NCBI GenBank assembly: GCA_040385245.1
Contig: JAZKHT010000011.1
Coordinates: forward strand, 124,001 to 188,000
DNA length: 64,000 bases
DNA from: JAZKHT01 sp040385245
GTDB taxonomy: Bacteria; Pseudomonadota; Alphaproteobacteria; Rhodobacterales; Rhodobacteraceae
Direction: 5' to 3'
In this document: positions 37,180 to 44,453 of the stretch, in pieces
How the letters are laid out: every line of letters starts with the position of its first letter
Numbering within the stretch: the first letter of the stretch is position 1
Notes under the pieces: generated by a model
What the model saw: only the letters and a program-made list of their open reading frames with translations
Database searches by the model: none
Told to the model about the DNA's origin: nothing
Made by a program: the position numbers and the translations under genes

Positions 37180-37662
37180 TCAGCCCAGATCGAACCGCTT
37201 GGAAATCCGCCCCACGACGCGCCCGTCCCGTAGCGCATAGCCGGGGTCCATGGTATGGTCGACAAACCCGCGTCTGGCGTAATAGCCAAGACCGGGCCGG
37301 TTGTCGGCGCGGATCGTGGCGTTGATGACCGCAATCCCCGCTGCCCGCGCCGCTGCCGCCGTCGCCGCGAACAACGCCCCGCCGATGCCAAGCCGTTGCT
37401 GGTCAGGATCAACAAAGGTGCCGATGTCTGCCCAATCGGCGGGCAGGTCGGCATGGTGTTCCAAAGACTGAAACCCTAAAACCACATCATCGAGCAGCGC
37501 CAGATGACAGCACACCAGATGCTGCCCGCAGATGTAATGCGCGTCGATTTGCGCGGGCGTGAACGGCACTTCATGCGCGGTTGTCCCGCCGATGTGAATG
37601 ATGCGGTTCAGCAGGTCGGCCATCGCCACGGCATCGGGTGGGGTCGCGGCGCGCACGATCAT
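37180..37662 (-). CDS. GNAT-family N-acetyltransferase
   Basis: This 160-residue GNAT fold protein has an acetyl-CoA binding loop near QQRLGIGGALFAA, preceded by IGTFVDPD and followed by INATIRADNRPGLGYYARRGF, which recalls phosphinothricin-type acetyltransferases. The start overlaps the serB stop by 4 bases, so it is probably translated from the serB message. The substrate is unknown. Confidence 0.88.
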   Translation of the reverse strand: MIVRAATPPDAVAMADLLNRIIHIGGTTAHEVPFTPAQIDAHYICGQHLVCCHLALLDDVVLGFQSLEHHADLPADWADIGTFVDPDQQRLGIGGALFAATAAAARAAGIAVINATIRADNRPGLGYYARRGFVDHTMDPGYALRDGRVVGRISKRFDLG

Positions 37663-38534
37663 GCGACGAACTCGGTCCGCGCATAGCCCTGCAAGAATAG
37701 CAGCGCCGTCAGGTCGCCATGGTTGATGCGGATGTCACATTCCGCCGCCACGACGGGCTTGGCGTGCAGGGCAACACCGGCCCCGGCCCGCTTCAGCATC
37801 CCCAAATCGTTGGCCCCGTCGCCCACCGCGATCACATCCGCCGCCCCGATCCCCAGCCGGGCAGTGATCTCTTCCAGCGCATCAACCTTGGCCTGCTTGC
37901 CCAAGATCGGTTCAGCCACCTGTCCGGTCAGCAGGTCATCCGCCACCAGCAAAGTATTCGCCCGGTTTTCATCAAATCCCAGCACCGACGCGATTTTTGC
38001 CGTAAAGGCCGTGAACCCCCCCGACACAAGTGCCGCATGGCCACCGTTCGCCTTCATCGTGGCCACCAGTTCCCGGCCGCCCGGCATCAGGGTGATGCGG
38101 TCGTGGATTACCCGGCTGATCACCCCGACCGGCAGGCCCTTCAACAGCGCCACCCGTTCGCGCAACGCTGCCTCAAAATCCAGCTCTCCGTTCATCGCGC
38201 GGGCGGTGATGTTGGCTACCAGCGCGCCCACCCCGGCCTCATCCGCCAGTTCGTCGATACATTCCTGCCGGATCATCGTACTGTCCATATCCGCCAGCAG
38301 CAGCCGCTTGCGCCGGCCCGCCGCCGCCTGCACCACAAGATCGACGCCAAGGGATTGCATCCCGTCCCACACCTGCCAGCGGTTCGCAGGCATATCGGCC
38401 AACGGAAATTCCGCCGCCACGCCGGGATCAAGCCAGGCGGCATCGCCGCCGCCCCAGGCATTGCGCAGCGTTTCAACCGTGGCGCGGTCAAGGATCGGGC
38501 GGGCAGGGTCGGTAAGCAGCGTGGCAATGAACAT
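37659..38534 (-). CDS. serB: Phosphoserine phosphatase
   Basis: This 291-residue HAD-family enzyme makes the last step of serine synthesis (phosphoserine to serine). Motifs: the catalytic LLADMDSTM, ALVSGGFTAF, the conserved Lys in GKQAKVDAL, and VIAVGDGANDLGML. An N-terminal extension (1-80) replaces the ACT domain seen in some SerB proteins. It is divergent from serC-serA, sharing a 152-base intergenic region, and overlaps the downstream GNAT gene. Confidence 0.95.
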   Translation of the reverse strand: MFIATLLTDPARPILDRATVETLRNAWGGGDAAWLDPGVAAEFPLADMPANRWQVWDGMQSLGVDLVVQAAAGRRKRLLLADMDSTMIRQECIDELADEAGVGALVANITARAMNGELDFEAALRERVALLKGLPVGVISRVIHDRITLMPGGRELVATMKANGGHAALVSGGFTAFTAKIASVLGFDENRANTLLVADDLLTGQVAEPILGKQAKVDALEEITARLGIGAADVIAVGDGANDLGMLKRAGAGVALHAKPVVAAECDIRINHGDLTALLFLQGYARTEFVA

Positions 38535-38605
38535 GGATGTTTCCGATAGTGGAGGGGCGCGTCGCTTTCGCAACGCGATGCGGCGCTTTACGACGATTTT
38601 CCGGC

Positions 38606-38686
38606 TTGTGCCAGACCGCCCCTGTCCTGTATCCGCAGCGGTGGGACACCCTTCCCCACCGAAGGGCATTTATCTGGAAGGATACC
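38606..38686 (+). promoter_or_regulatory. serC promoter and structured leader (candidate cis-regulatory RNA)
   Basis: A possible promoter is TTGTGC (38606-38611) and TGTATC (38628-38633), which would start the RNA near 38640. CGGTGGG (38639-38645) pairs perfectly with CCCACCG (38655-38661). The loop contains CCTTCC (38650-38655), whose bases can pair with the Shine-Dalgarno GGAAGG (38676-38681) or, alternatively, with GAAGGG (38661-38666). A serC RNA motif is described upstream of serC in alphaproteobacteria; this may be that element, but I cannot compare it to the consensus. Confidence 0.55.
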
Positions 38687-39844
38687 ATGTCTGATCTGAA
38701 CACCCCGGCTGCGCGCCCGGCAAACCCGCGCTTTTCCTCTGGCCCCTGCGCCAAGGTTCCCGGTTATTCCCTCGATATGCTAGGCGATGCGCCGCTGGGT
38801 CGGTCGCACCGCGCCGCTGTCGGCAAGGCCAAGCTGAAGGAAGCAATCGACCTGACCCGTGCCATCCTGAACGTGCCTGCTGACTATCGCATCGGCATCG
38901 TGCCGGGGTCTGATACCGGGGCCGTCGAAATGGCGATGTGGTCACTGCTGGGGGCCCGCCCGGTTGAAATGCTGGCTTGGGAAAGCTTTGGCGAAGGCTG
39001 GGTCACCGATGTGGTCAAGCAGTTGAAGCTGGACGCAGTCGTGCGCAAGGCCCCCTATGGCAAGATCGTCGATATGGCGCAGGTCGATTTCGACAAGGAC
39101 GTAGTGTTCACCTGGAACGGAACCACCAGCGGCGTCCGCTTGCCGGGTGGTGACGCGATCCCGGCGGACCGTGGCGGTCTGACGATTTGCGACGCCACCA
39201 GCGCCGCCTTTGCGATGGACCTGCCGTGGGACAAACTGGACGTCGTGACCTTCAGCTGGCAAAAGGTGCTGGGCGGCGAAGGCGCGCATGGGATGCTGAT
39301 CCTGTCGCCCCGCGCGGTCGAGCGGCTGGAAACCTATACCCCCGCCTGGCCCCTACCCAAGATTTTCCGCCTGACATCAAAGGGCAAGCTGATCGAAGGC
39401 ATCTTTCAGGGTGAAACGATCAACACTCCGTCAATGCTGGCAGTCGAAGATTACCTTGTCGCGCTGAAATGGGCGCAGACGGTGGGGGGCCTGAACGGTC
39501 TGATCGCCCGCGCCACCGCCAACGCGCAAACGGTGTGGGATTTCTGCGCCGCCAATCCGTGGCTGCAAAACCTTGCCGACGATCCGGCCACGGCATCCAC
39601 CACCAGCGTGTGCCTGAAATTCATCGACCCACGCATCACCGATGGTGAGGCGTTTGCCAAAGCGGTGGCAAAGCGGCTGGAAAAGGCGGGCGTTGCCTAT
39701 GACATCGGTGCCTACCGCGATGCCCCCCCCGGCCTGCGCATCTGGTGCGGCTCGACGGTCGAGGCGTCGGATGTCGCGGCCCTGATGCCATGGATCGCCC
39801 ACGCCTTTCACGCCGAACTCGCGGCACTCGCCCAAGCGGCCTGA
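38687..39844 (+). CDS. serC: Phosphoserine aminotransferase
   Basis: This 385-residue PLP enzyme converts 3-phosphohydroxypyruvate to phosphoserine. It belongs to the proteobacterial/archaeal SerC branch, with RFSSGPCAKVPGYS, IGIVPGSDTGAVEMAMW, and the PLP-Lys segment VTFSWQKVLGGEGAHGM. The GGAAGG ribosome binding site 5 bases before the ATG fixes the start and is part of the proposed leader fold. serA follows 84 bases downstream and is probably in the same operon. Confidence 0.95.
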   Translation: MSDLNTPAARPANPRFSSGPCAKVPGYSLDMLGDAPLGRSHRAAVGKAKLKEAIDLTRAILNVPADYRIGIVPGSDTGAVEMAMWSLLGARPVEMLAWESFGEGWVTDVVKQLKLDAVVRKAPYGKIVDMAQVDFDKDVVFTWNGTTSGVRLPGGDAIPADRGGLTICDATSAAFAMDLPWDKLDVVTFSWQKVLGGEGAHGMLILSPRAVERLETYTPAWPLPKIFRLTSKGKLIEGIFQGETINTPSMLAVEDYLVALKWAQTVGGLNGLIARATANAQTVWDFCAANPWLQNLADDPATASTTSVCLKFIDPRITDGEAFAKAVAKRLEKAGVAYDIGAYRDAPPGLRIWCGSTVEASDVAALMPWIAHAFHAELAALAQAA

Positions 39845-39928
39845 GGTCACGGACGGCGGGCGACCCCCGCCTTTCCCAATCCATTTCAGCGGGCATCCCC
39901 CGCGAACCCATCAATCACGGAGCTATCC

Positions 39929-41527
39929 ATGACCCGCCCGCGCGTTCTCGTATCTGACGAACTGTCCGAAACCGCCGTCCAGATCTTTCGGGATCGCGGC
40001 GTTGATGTCGATTACATGCCGAAACTTGGCAAGGACAAGGAAAAGCTGGCCGAAATCATCGGCCAGTACGACGGTCTTGCCATCCGGTCCGCCACCAAGG
40101 TGACCGACAAGTTGCTGGAGAAAGCCACGAACCTGAAGGTCGTCGGTCGCGCCGGCATCGGTGTCGACAACGTCGATATTCCCGCGGCGTCCAAAAAGGG
40201 CGTCATCGTGATGAACACGCCCTTTGGCAACTCGATCACCACCGCAGAACACGCCATCGCGATGATGTTCGCCGTCGCCCGCCAGATACCTGAGGCGAAC
40301 GCCTCGACCCACGCAGGAAAATGGGAAAAGTCCCGGTTCATGGGGGTGGAGTTGTTCAACAAGACCCTTGGCGTGATCGGTGCGGGCAACATCGGTGGCA
40401 TCGTCTGCAACCGCGCGGTCGGCCTGCACATGAAAGTGGTGGCCTATGATCCCTTCCTGTCGGACGAACGGGCCAAGCAACTGGGCGTGACCAAGGTCGA
40501 ACTTGATGAATTGCTGGCACGCGCCGATTTCATCACGCTGCATGTGCCGCTGACCGACAAGACGCGCAACATCCTGTCGGCGGAAAACATCGCCAAGATG
40601 AAAAAGGGCGTCCGCATCATCAACTGCGCCCGTGGCGGGTTGATCGACGAAACCGCGCTGCTGGCCGCGCTGCAATCGGGCCATGTCGCCGGAGCCGCTT
40701 TGGACGTGTTCGAGGTGGAACCCGCCACCGACAGCCCGCTTTTCAACCTGCCGAGCGTCGTTTGCACCCCGCATCTGGGCGCGTCCACCAAGGAAGCGCA
40801 GGAAAACGTGGCGTTGCAGGTGGCCGAACAGATGTCGGATTATCTGCTGACAGGGGCGGTGCAGAACGCGCTGAACATGCCGTCCGTTACCGCCGAAGAG
40901 GCCGCCGTGATGGGGCCGTGGGTCAAGCTGGCCTCGCATCTGGGCGCGTTCGTCGGTCAGATGACGGACGAACCGATCAAGGCGATCAACGTCCTCTATG
41001 ACGGTGCCGTGTCCGAAATGAACCTTGCCGCGCTGAACTGTGCGACCATCGCCGGGATCATGAAGGCGACGAACCCGGACGTGAACATGGTGTCCGCCCC
41101 CATCGTGGCCAAGGAACGCGGCATCCAGATTTCGACCACCCGGCAGGAAAAATCCGGTGTGTTCGACGCATTCATCAAGCTGACCGTTGTCACCGACAAA
41201 CGCGAACGCTCGGTCGCGGGCACTTGTTTTTCGGACGGCAAGCCGCGCTTTATTCAGATCAAGGGCATCAACATCGACGCCGAGATCGGCCACCACATGC
41301 TGTATACCACGAACGAGGACGTGCCGGGCATCATAGGCCTTTTGGGCATGACCATGGGCAAGAACGGCGTGAACATCGCCAACTTCACCTTGGGCCGTTC
41401 GGGTGTGGGGCAGGATGCCATCGCGATCCTGTATCTTGACCAGCGGATCGATCCAAAGGTGGTGGACACGCTGGAAAGCACCGGCCTTTTCCAGCAGGTC
41501 AAGGCGCTGGAGTTTGAGGTTGCCTGA
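39929..41527 (+). CDS. serA: D-3-phosphoglycerate dehydrogenase
   Basis: This 532-residue enzyme carries out the first committed step of serine synthesis. The dehydrogenase part shows VVGRAGIGVDNVDI, the NAD loop LGVIGAGNIGG, NCARGGLIDE and CTPHLGASTKEAQ with the catalytic His. A long C-terminal half holds the intervening domain and an ACT domain (VPGIIGLLGMTMGKNGVNIANF), the long form likely subject to serine feedback. The GGAG ribosome binding site precedes ATG 39929. A repeat-type terminator lies 19 bases after the stop. Confidence 0.96.
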   Translation: MTRPRVLVSDELSETAVQIFRDRGVDVDYMPKLGKDKEKLAEIIGQYDGLAIRSATKVTDKLLEKATNLKVVGRAGIGVDNVDIPAASKKGVIVMNTPFGNSITTAEHAIAMMFAVARQIPEANASTHAGKWEKSRFMGVELFNKTLGVIGAGNIGGIVCNRAVGLHMKVVAYDPFLSDERAKQLGVTKVELDELLARADFITLHVPLTDKTRNILSAENIAKMKKGVRIINCARGGLIDETALLAALQSGHVAGAALDVFEVEPATDSPLFNLPSVVCTPHLGASTKEAQENVALQVAEQMSDYLLTGAVQNALNMPSVTAEEAAVMGPWVKLASHLGAFVGQMTDEPIKAINVLYDGAVSEMNLAALNCATIAGIMKATNPDVNMVSAPIVAKERGIQISTTRQEKSGVFDAFIKLTVVTDKRERSVAGTCFSDGKPRFIQIKGINIDAEIGHHMLYTTNEDVPGIIGLLGMTMGKNGVNIANFTLGRSGVGQDAIAILYLDQRIDPKVVDTLESTGLFQQVKALEFEVA

Positions 41528-41545
41528 AAAAGCGACCCTCTCCGG

Positions 41546-41595
41546 CTTCCTCTCTGTCTAAATATCCCACGGGGGTCCGGGGGTGTGAAACCCCC
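41546..41595 (+). repeat. 50-bp dispersed repeat, copy 1 (terminator-like, after serA)
   Basis: The copy starts 19 bases after serA. It contains the sequence AATATCCCACGGGGG and half of the hairpin CCGGGGGT (41577-41584) with ACCCCCGG (41590-41597), loop of 5. It matches the reverse complement of 44398-44447 at 47 of 50 positions. It probably ends the serA transcript. Confidence 0.85.
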
Positions 41596-41597
41596 GG
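41577..41597 (+). terminator. Hairpin after serA
   Basis: An 8-bp perfect GC-rich stem (CCGGGGGT/ACCCCCGG) with a 5-base loop, followed by TCCTTT rather than a long T-run. It is probably a terminator or 3'-end stabiliser. Confidence 0.6.
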
Positions 41598-41624
41598 TCC
41601 TTTCCACCCATGAAAGGCACGGAC

Positions 41625-42359
41625 ATGCGCAGCTACGCCATCGGCGACATTCACGGTCATCTCGACCTGCTGCTTCGTGCGCATGAGCTGATCGGGCAGG
41701 ACAGGGCCGCCTGCGGTGACACAGACGCGCCTGTCATCCACGTCGGTGATCTGGTGGACCGTGGCCCCGATTGCCGCGGGGTCGTCGAACATCTGTCGAC
41801 CGGCATTGCGGCAGGGCAGCCGTGGATCGTTCTGAAGGGCAACCACGACCGCATGTTCACCGGATTTCTGAACGATATCCGCTATCACGATGATGGCCTG
41901 CGCGCCGACCTTGGCTATCTGCATCCGCGCATCGGTGGTGGGGCGACCCTTGCCTCATACGGGGTCGAAAAGGCATCCGACCGCCCCATCGCCCCTGTCC
42001 ACGCCGAGGCGGTGGCGGCGGTGCCCGCAGCGCACCGCGACTTTCTGCACTCTCTTCCGACATGGCACCAGCGTGGCGAGGTGGTCTTTGTCCACGCAGG
42101 CATTCGCCCCGGCGTGCCCATGGCCGATCAGCGCGAAACCGATCTGGTCTGGATACGCGCACCGTTTCTGGATGATCGGCGGGATCACGGGTTTCTGGTT
42201 GTCCATGGCCACACCGCGCTGGACTGTGTCACCCATTATGGCAACCGCGTGAACCTTGACAGTGGTGCCGCCTATGGTGGCCCGCTGTCTGCCGTGGTGA
42301 TCGAAGGGCGCGAGGTGTTCTTGCTCACGTCCGGCGGGCGTGTGCCGCTTCACGGTTGA
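41625..42359 (+). CDS. Calcineurin-like metallophosphoesterase (PrpA/ApaH type)
   Basis: This 244-residue enzyme has the metal-binding motifs AIGDIHGHLDLL, VGDLVDRGPDC, LKGNHDRMF and later VVHGHTALD. It resembles bacterial Ser/Thr phosphatases and diadenosine tetraphosphatases; which one cannot be told here. The ATG at 41625 has AAAGG 7 bases upstream; an ATG at 41610 is possible. Its 3' end overlaps the small membrane protein gene tail-to-tail by 10 bases. Confidence 0.9.
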   Translation: MRSYAIGDIHGHLDLLLRAHELIGQDRAACGDTDAPVIHVGDLVDRGPDCRGVVEHLSTGIAAGQPWIVLKGNHDRMFTGFLNDIRYHDDGLRADLGYLHPRIGGGATLASYGVEKASDRPIAPVHAEAVAAVPAAHRDFLHSLPTWHQRGEVVFVHAGIRPGVPMADQRETDLVWIRAPFLDDRRDHGFLVVHGHTALDCVTHYGNRVNLDSGAAYGGPLSAVVIEGREVFLLTSGGRVPLHG

Positions 42360-42547
42360 CGGATCAGCCGAAGCACGGACAGCACCGCCGTCCCGCCAAA
42401 GAACAGGCCGCCAAATCCCATCACCTCGATCAGGCCCGGCCCTGCGGGCAAGCCGTGCATGCCAATGGCCACCGCCATCAGGCCCAATCCGGCCAAGGAA
42501 ACCAGCAACCGGAACCACAACTCTGCGCGTGACGGGCCGAATTTCAT
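42350..42547 (-). CDS. Small two-helix membrane protein, unknown
   Basis: This 65-residue protein has two membrane helices (WFRLLVSLAGLGLMAVAIGM and IEVMGFGGLFFGGTAVLSVL). A strong GGGGAGAGG ribosome binding site precedes ATG 42547, supporting a real gene. The function is unknown. Confidence 0.78.
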   Translation of the reverse strand: MKFGPSRAELWFRLLVSLAGLGLMAVAIGMHGLPAGPGLIEVMGFGGLFFGGTAVLSVLRLIRQP

Positions 42548-42644
42548 GGCCTCTCCCCTTTGACTTTCCGCTGAACATAGACCGCGCGGCGAAAAAGGCA
42601 GGGGGGCCGTTTACGAAGCGGTGGCAATGTGATTGCTTGGGCCC

Positions 42645-43205
42645 ATGTCACATCGCCTGTTGCCCTATTGGATCACCGCCGCCCTTGTTCTTGGGGCTGT
42701 CGCCATCTTGCTGGCACTGGGACGCACCCCCATTTGCACCTGTGGGTATGTCGCCCTGTGGTCCGGCGATCCGAACAGTTCCGAAAATTCGCAACATCTG
42801 ACGGACTGGTACACACCGTCGCATATCCTGCACGGGCTGATCTTTTATGCGGCCCTGTGGTGGGCGCTGCCAAGGATGGGCATCGGTTGGCGCTTGATCA
42901 TCGCCACATTGGTCGAGGTGGCATGGGAAATCCTTGAAAACTCGCCCGTGATCATCGAACGCTACCGCGCTGTCACCATCTCGCTTGGGTATACTGGCGA
43001 CAGCGTGATCAATTCGTTCATGGATATTGTTGCGATGTTTGTTGGCTTTTGGCTGGCGCGGGTGCTGCCGGTCTGGGCATCCATAGCCATTCTGATCGGG
43101 GCAGAGGTGCTGACCGGGATCGTCATACGCGACGGGCTGGCGCTGAATGTGCTGATGCTGGTCTTTCCGCTGGATTTCGTGCTGGACTGGCAGGCGGGGG
43201 GCTGA
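42645..43205 (+). CDS. DUF2585 family membrane protein
   Basis: This 186-residue protein has about five membrane helices. The family pattern is visible in ICTCGYVALWSGDPNSSENSQHLTDWYTPSHILHG and VAWEILENSPVIIERYR. DUF2585 proteins are conserved in alphaproteobacteria and have no known function. The ATG at 42645 is used; a TTG 12 bases upstream is less likely. Confidence 0.88.
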   Translation: MSHRLLPYWITAALVLGAVAILLALGRTPICTCGYVALWSGDPNSSENSQHLTDWYTPSHILHGLIFYAALWWALPRMGIGWRLIIATLVEVAWEILENSPVIIERYRAVTISLGYTGDSVINSFMDIVAMFVGFWLARVLPVWASIAILIGAEVLTGIVIRDGLALNVLMLVFPLDFVLDWQAGG

Positions 43206-43207
43206 TC

Positions 43208-44311
43208 CTAGTCCCGGTTCAGCCGACGCATCATCAGCATTGCCGCTGCTGTTGTGGCGCCCGTCAAACCGGCGATGATCCAGAAGAATCCACGCTCGCC
43301 CATCCCGCCCACCAGCGCACCCAGAATGACGGGCGATGAAATGCCGCCCACCAAACCCGCCGCGATGATGGTCGGCGCAACGCGGGGATGGTCGCCCATC
43401 GCCCGTGTGGCCGTGACGTAAAAACCGGGAAAGAACAGCCCGGCAAACCCGCCCATGATCACAAAGAACGGACCCGGCGTCAGGAACAGCGCAGCAATGG
43501 CCGAAGCTGCGGCCCCGGCCATCGACACGGTATAGATGGTAAAGGCAGGCACCAGATGCGCAAAAAGCACCAGTGCCACGCGCGACAAGAGGAAAGCCAC
43601 AAAGAAGGCAGACAGCAGTTGTGCGGCTTCAACCTCTGTCATCCCGGAGCGGATCAGCGCCGACGGGCCAAGCCCGATCAGGCAGGCTTCGATGCCGATG
43701 CAGACCGTGCCGAACAGCAGGATCAAGGGTCGGATGCGATAGGCCTGGGTACTGCCCTGTGCGTCGGGCGCGTCGTTTTCGCCTGCACCGGCGGCCAGCC
43801 AGATCAGCGCGCACAGCCCCGCGATCAGGCCAAAGGAAATCTGCGGGTCGCTGCCCAGTGCGACAAAAACCAACGGCGCCACGATCGCACCCACGCCGAA
43901 CATCGCGTTCAACAGGCCCAGCATTGACGGGCCCTTGTCGGCGAACGTCTTCAGCATGCGCGGGTTGAACACGACGGTCGAGATGCCATAGCCCGTGCCA
44001 AAGATCACCGACCCTGCCAGCGTTCCCCACCATCCCGGCCCAGCCGCCACGATGGCGGACCCCACTGCCATCGTTCCCAGCGCGTGGCGGGGTATCATGC
44101 CCTTGCCGCGCAGAAAGGATATTGCGACCCCGGTTGCCGATCCGATCCACAAGGCGGAAATCAGATACCGTCCCTGCCCGGCCACCAGCCCGAATTCCCG
44201 TTCAAAGGCGGGCAGGGCAGGGCCATAAATCGACTGTCCCGCCCCCATCAGCACAAAGGTCATGATGCCGGCAATCAAAAGGCCGGCATTGGCTTGGATC
44301 AGGGCGCGCAA
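43208..44311 (-). CDS. MFS transporter
   Basis: This 367-residue protein has about 12 membrane helices, starting at LLIAGIMTFVLMGAGQSIYGPALPAF, where the short loop after helix 2 and the GIGTV-like stretches fit the major facilitator fold. The substrate is not readable. It is convergent with the DUF2585 gene, 2 bases apart. About 85 bases upstream lies the repeat copy after pbpC. Confidence 0.85.
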   Translation of the reverse strand: MRALIQANAGLLIAGIMTFVLMGAGQSIYGPALPAFEREFGLVAGQGRYLISALWIGSATGVAISFLRGKGMIPRHALGTMAVGSAIVAAGPGWWGTLAGSVIFGTGYGISTVVFNPRMLKTFADKGPSMLGLLNAMFGVGAIVAPLVFVALGSDPQISFGLIAGLCALIWLAAGAGENDAPDAQGSTQAYRIRPLILLFGTVCIGIEACLIGLGPSALIRSGMTEVEAAQLLSAFFVAFLLSRVALVLFAHLVPAFTIYTVSMAGAAASAIAALFLTPGPFFVIMGGFAGLFFPGFYVTATRAMGDHPRVAPTIIAAGLVGGISSPVILGALVGGMGERGFFWIIAGLTGATTAAAMLMMRRLNRD

Positions 44312-44397
44312 GACGAACCTCGGGCTGGGGATGTGCGCCCGGTTTCACGATGTTCGCGGCAACTGTCAACGGGCCATCGCAGGGGTGACGTCGCAGC

Positions 44398-44447
44398 GGG
44401 GGTTTCACACCCCCGCACCCCCGTGGGATATTTATGCAGAGAGGAAG
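44398..44447 (-). repeat. 50-bp dispersed repeat, copy 2 (terminator-like, after pbpC)
   Basis: On the minus strand this matches copy 1 at 41546-41595 at 47 of 50 positions. It starts 6 bases after the pbpC stop. The hairpin CGGGGGT (44397-44403) / ACCCCCG (44409-44415) has a 5-base loop. Relative to the upstream gene it has the same sense as copy 1 has to serA. Confidence 0.85.
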
Positions 44448-44453
44448 GCACAA

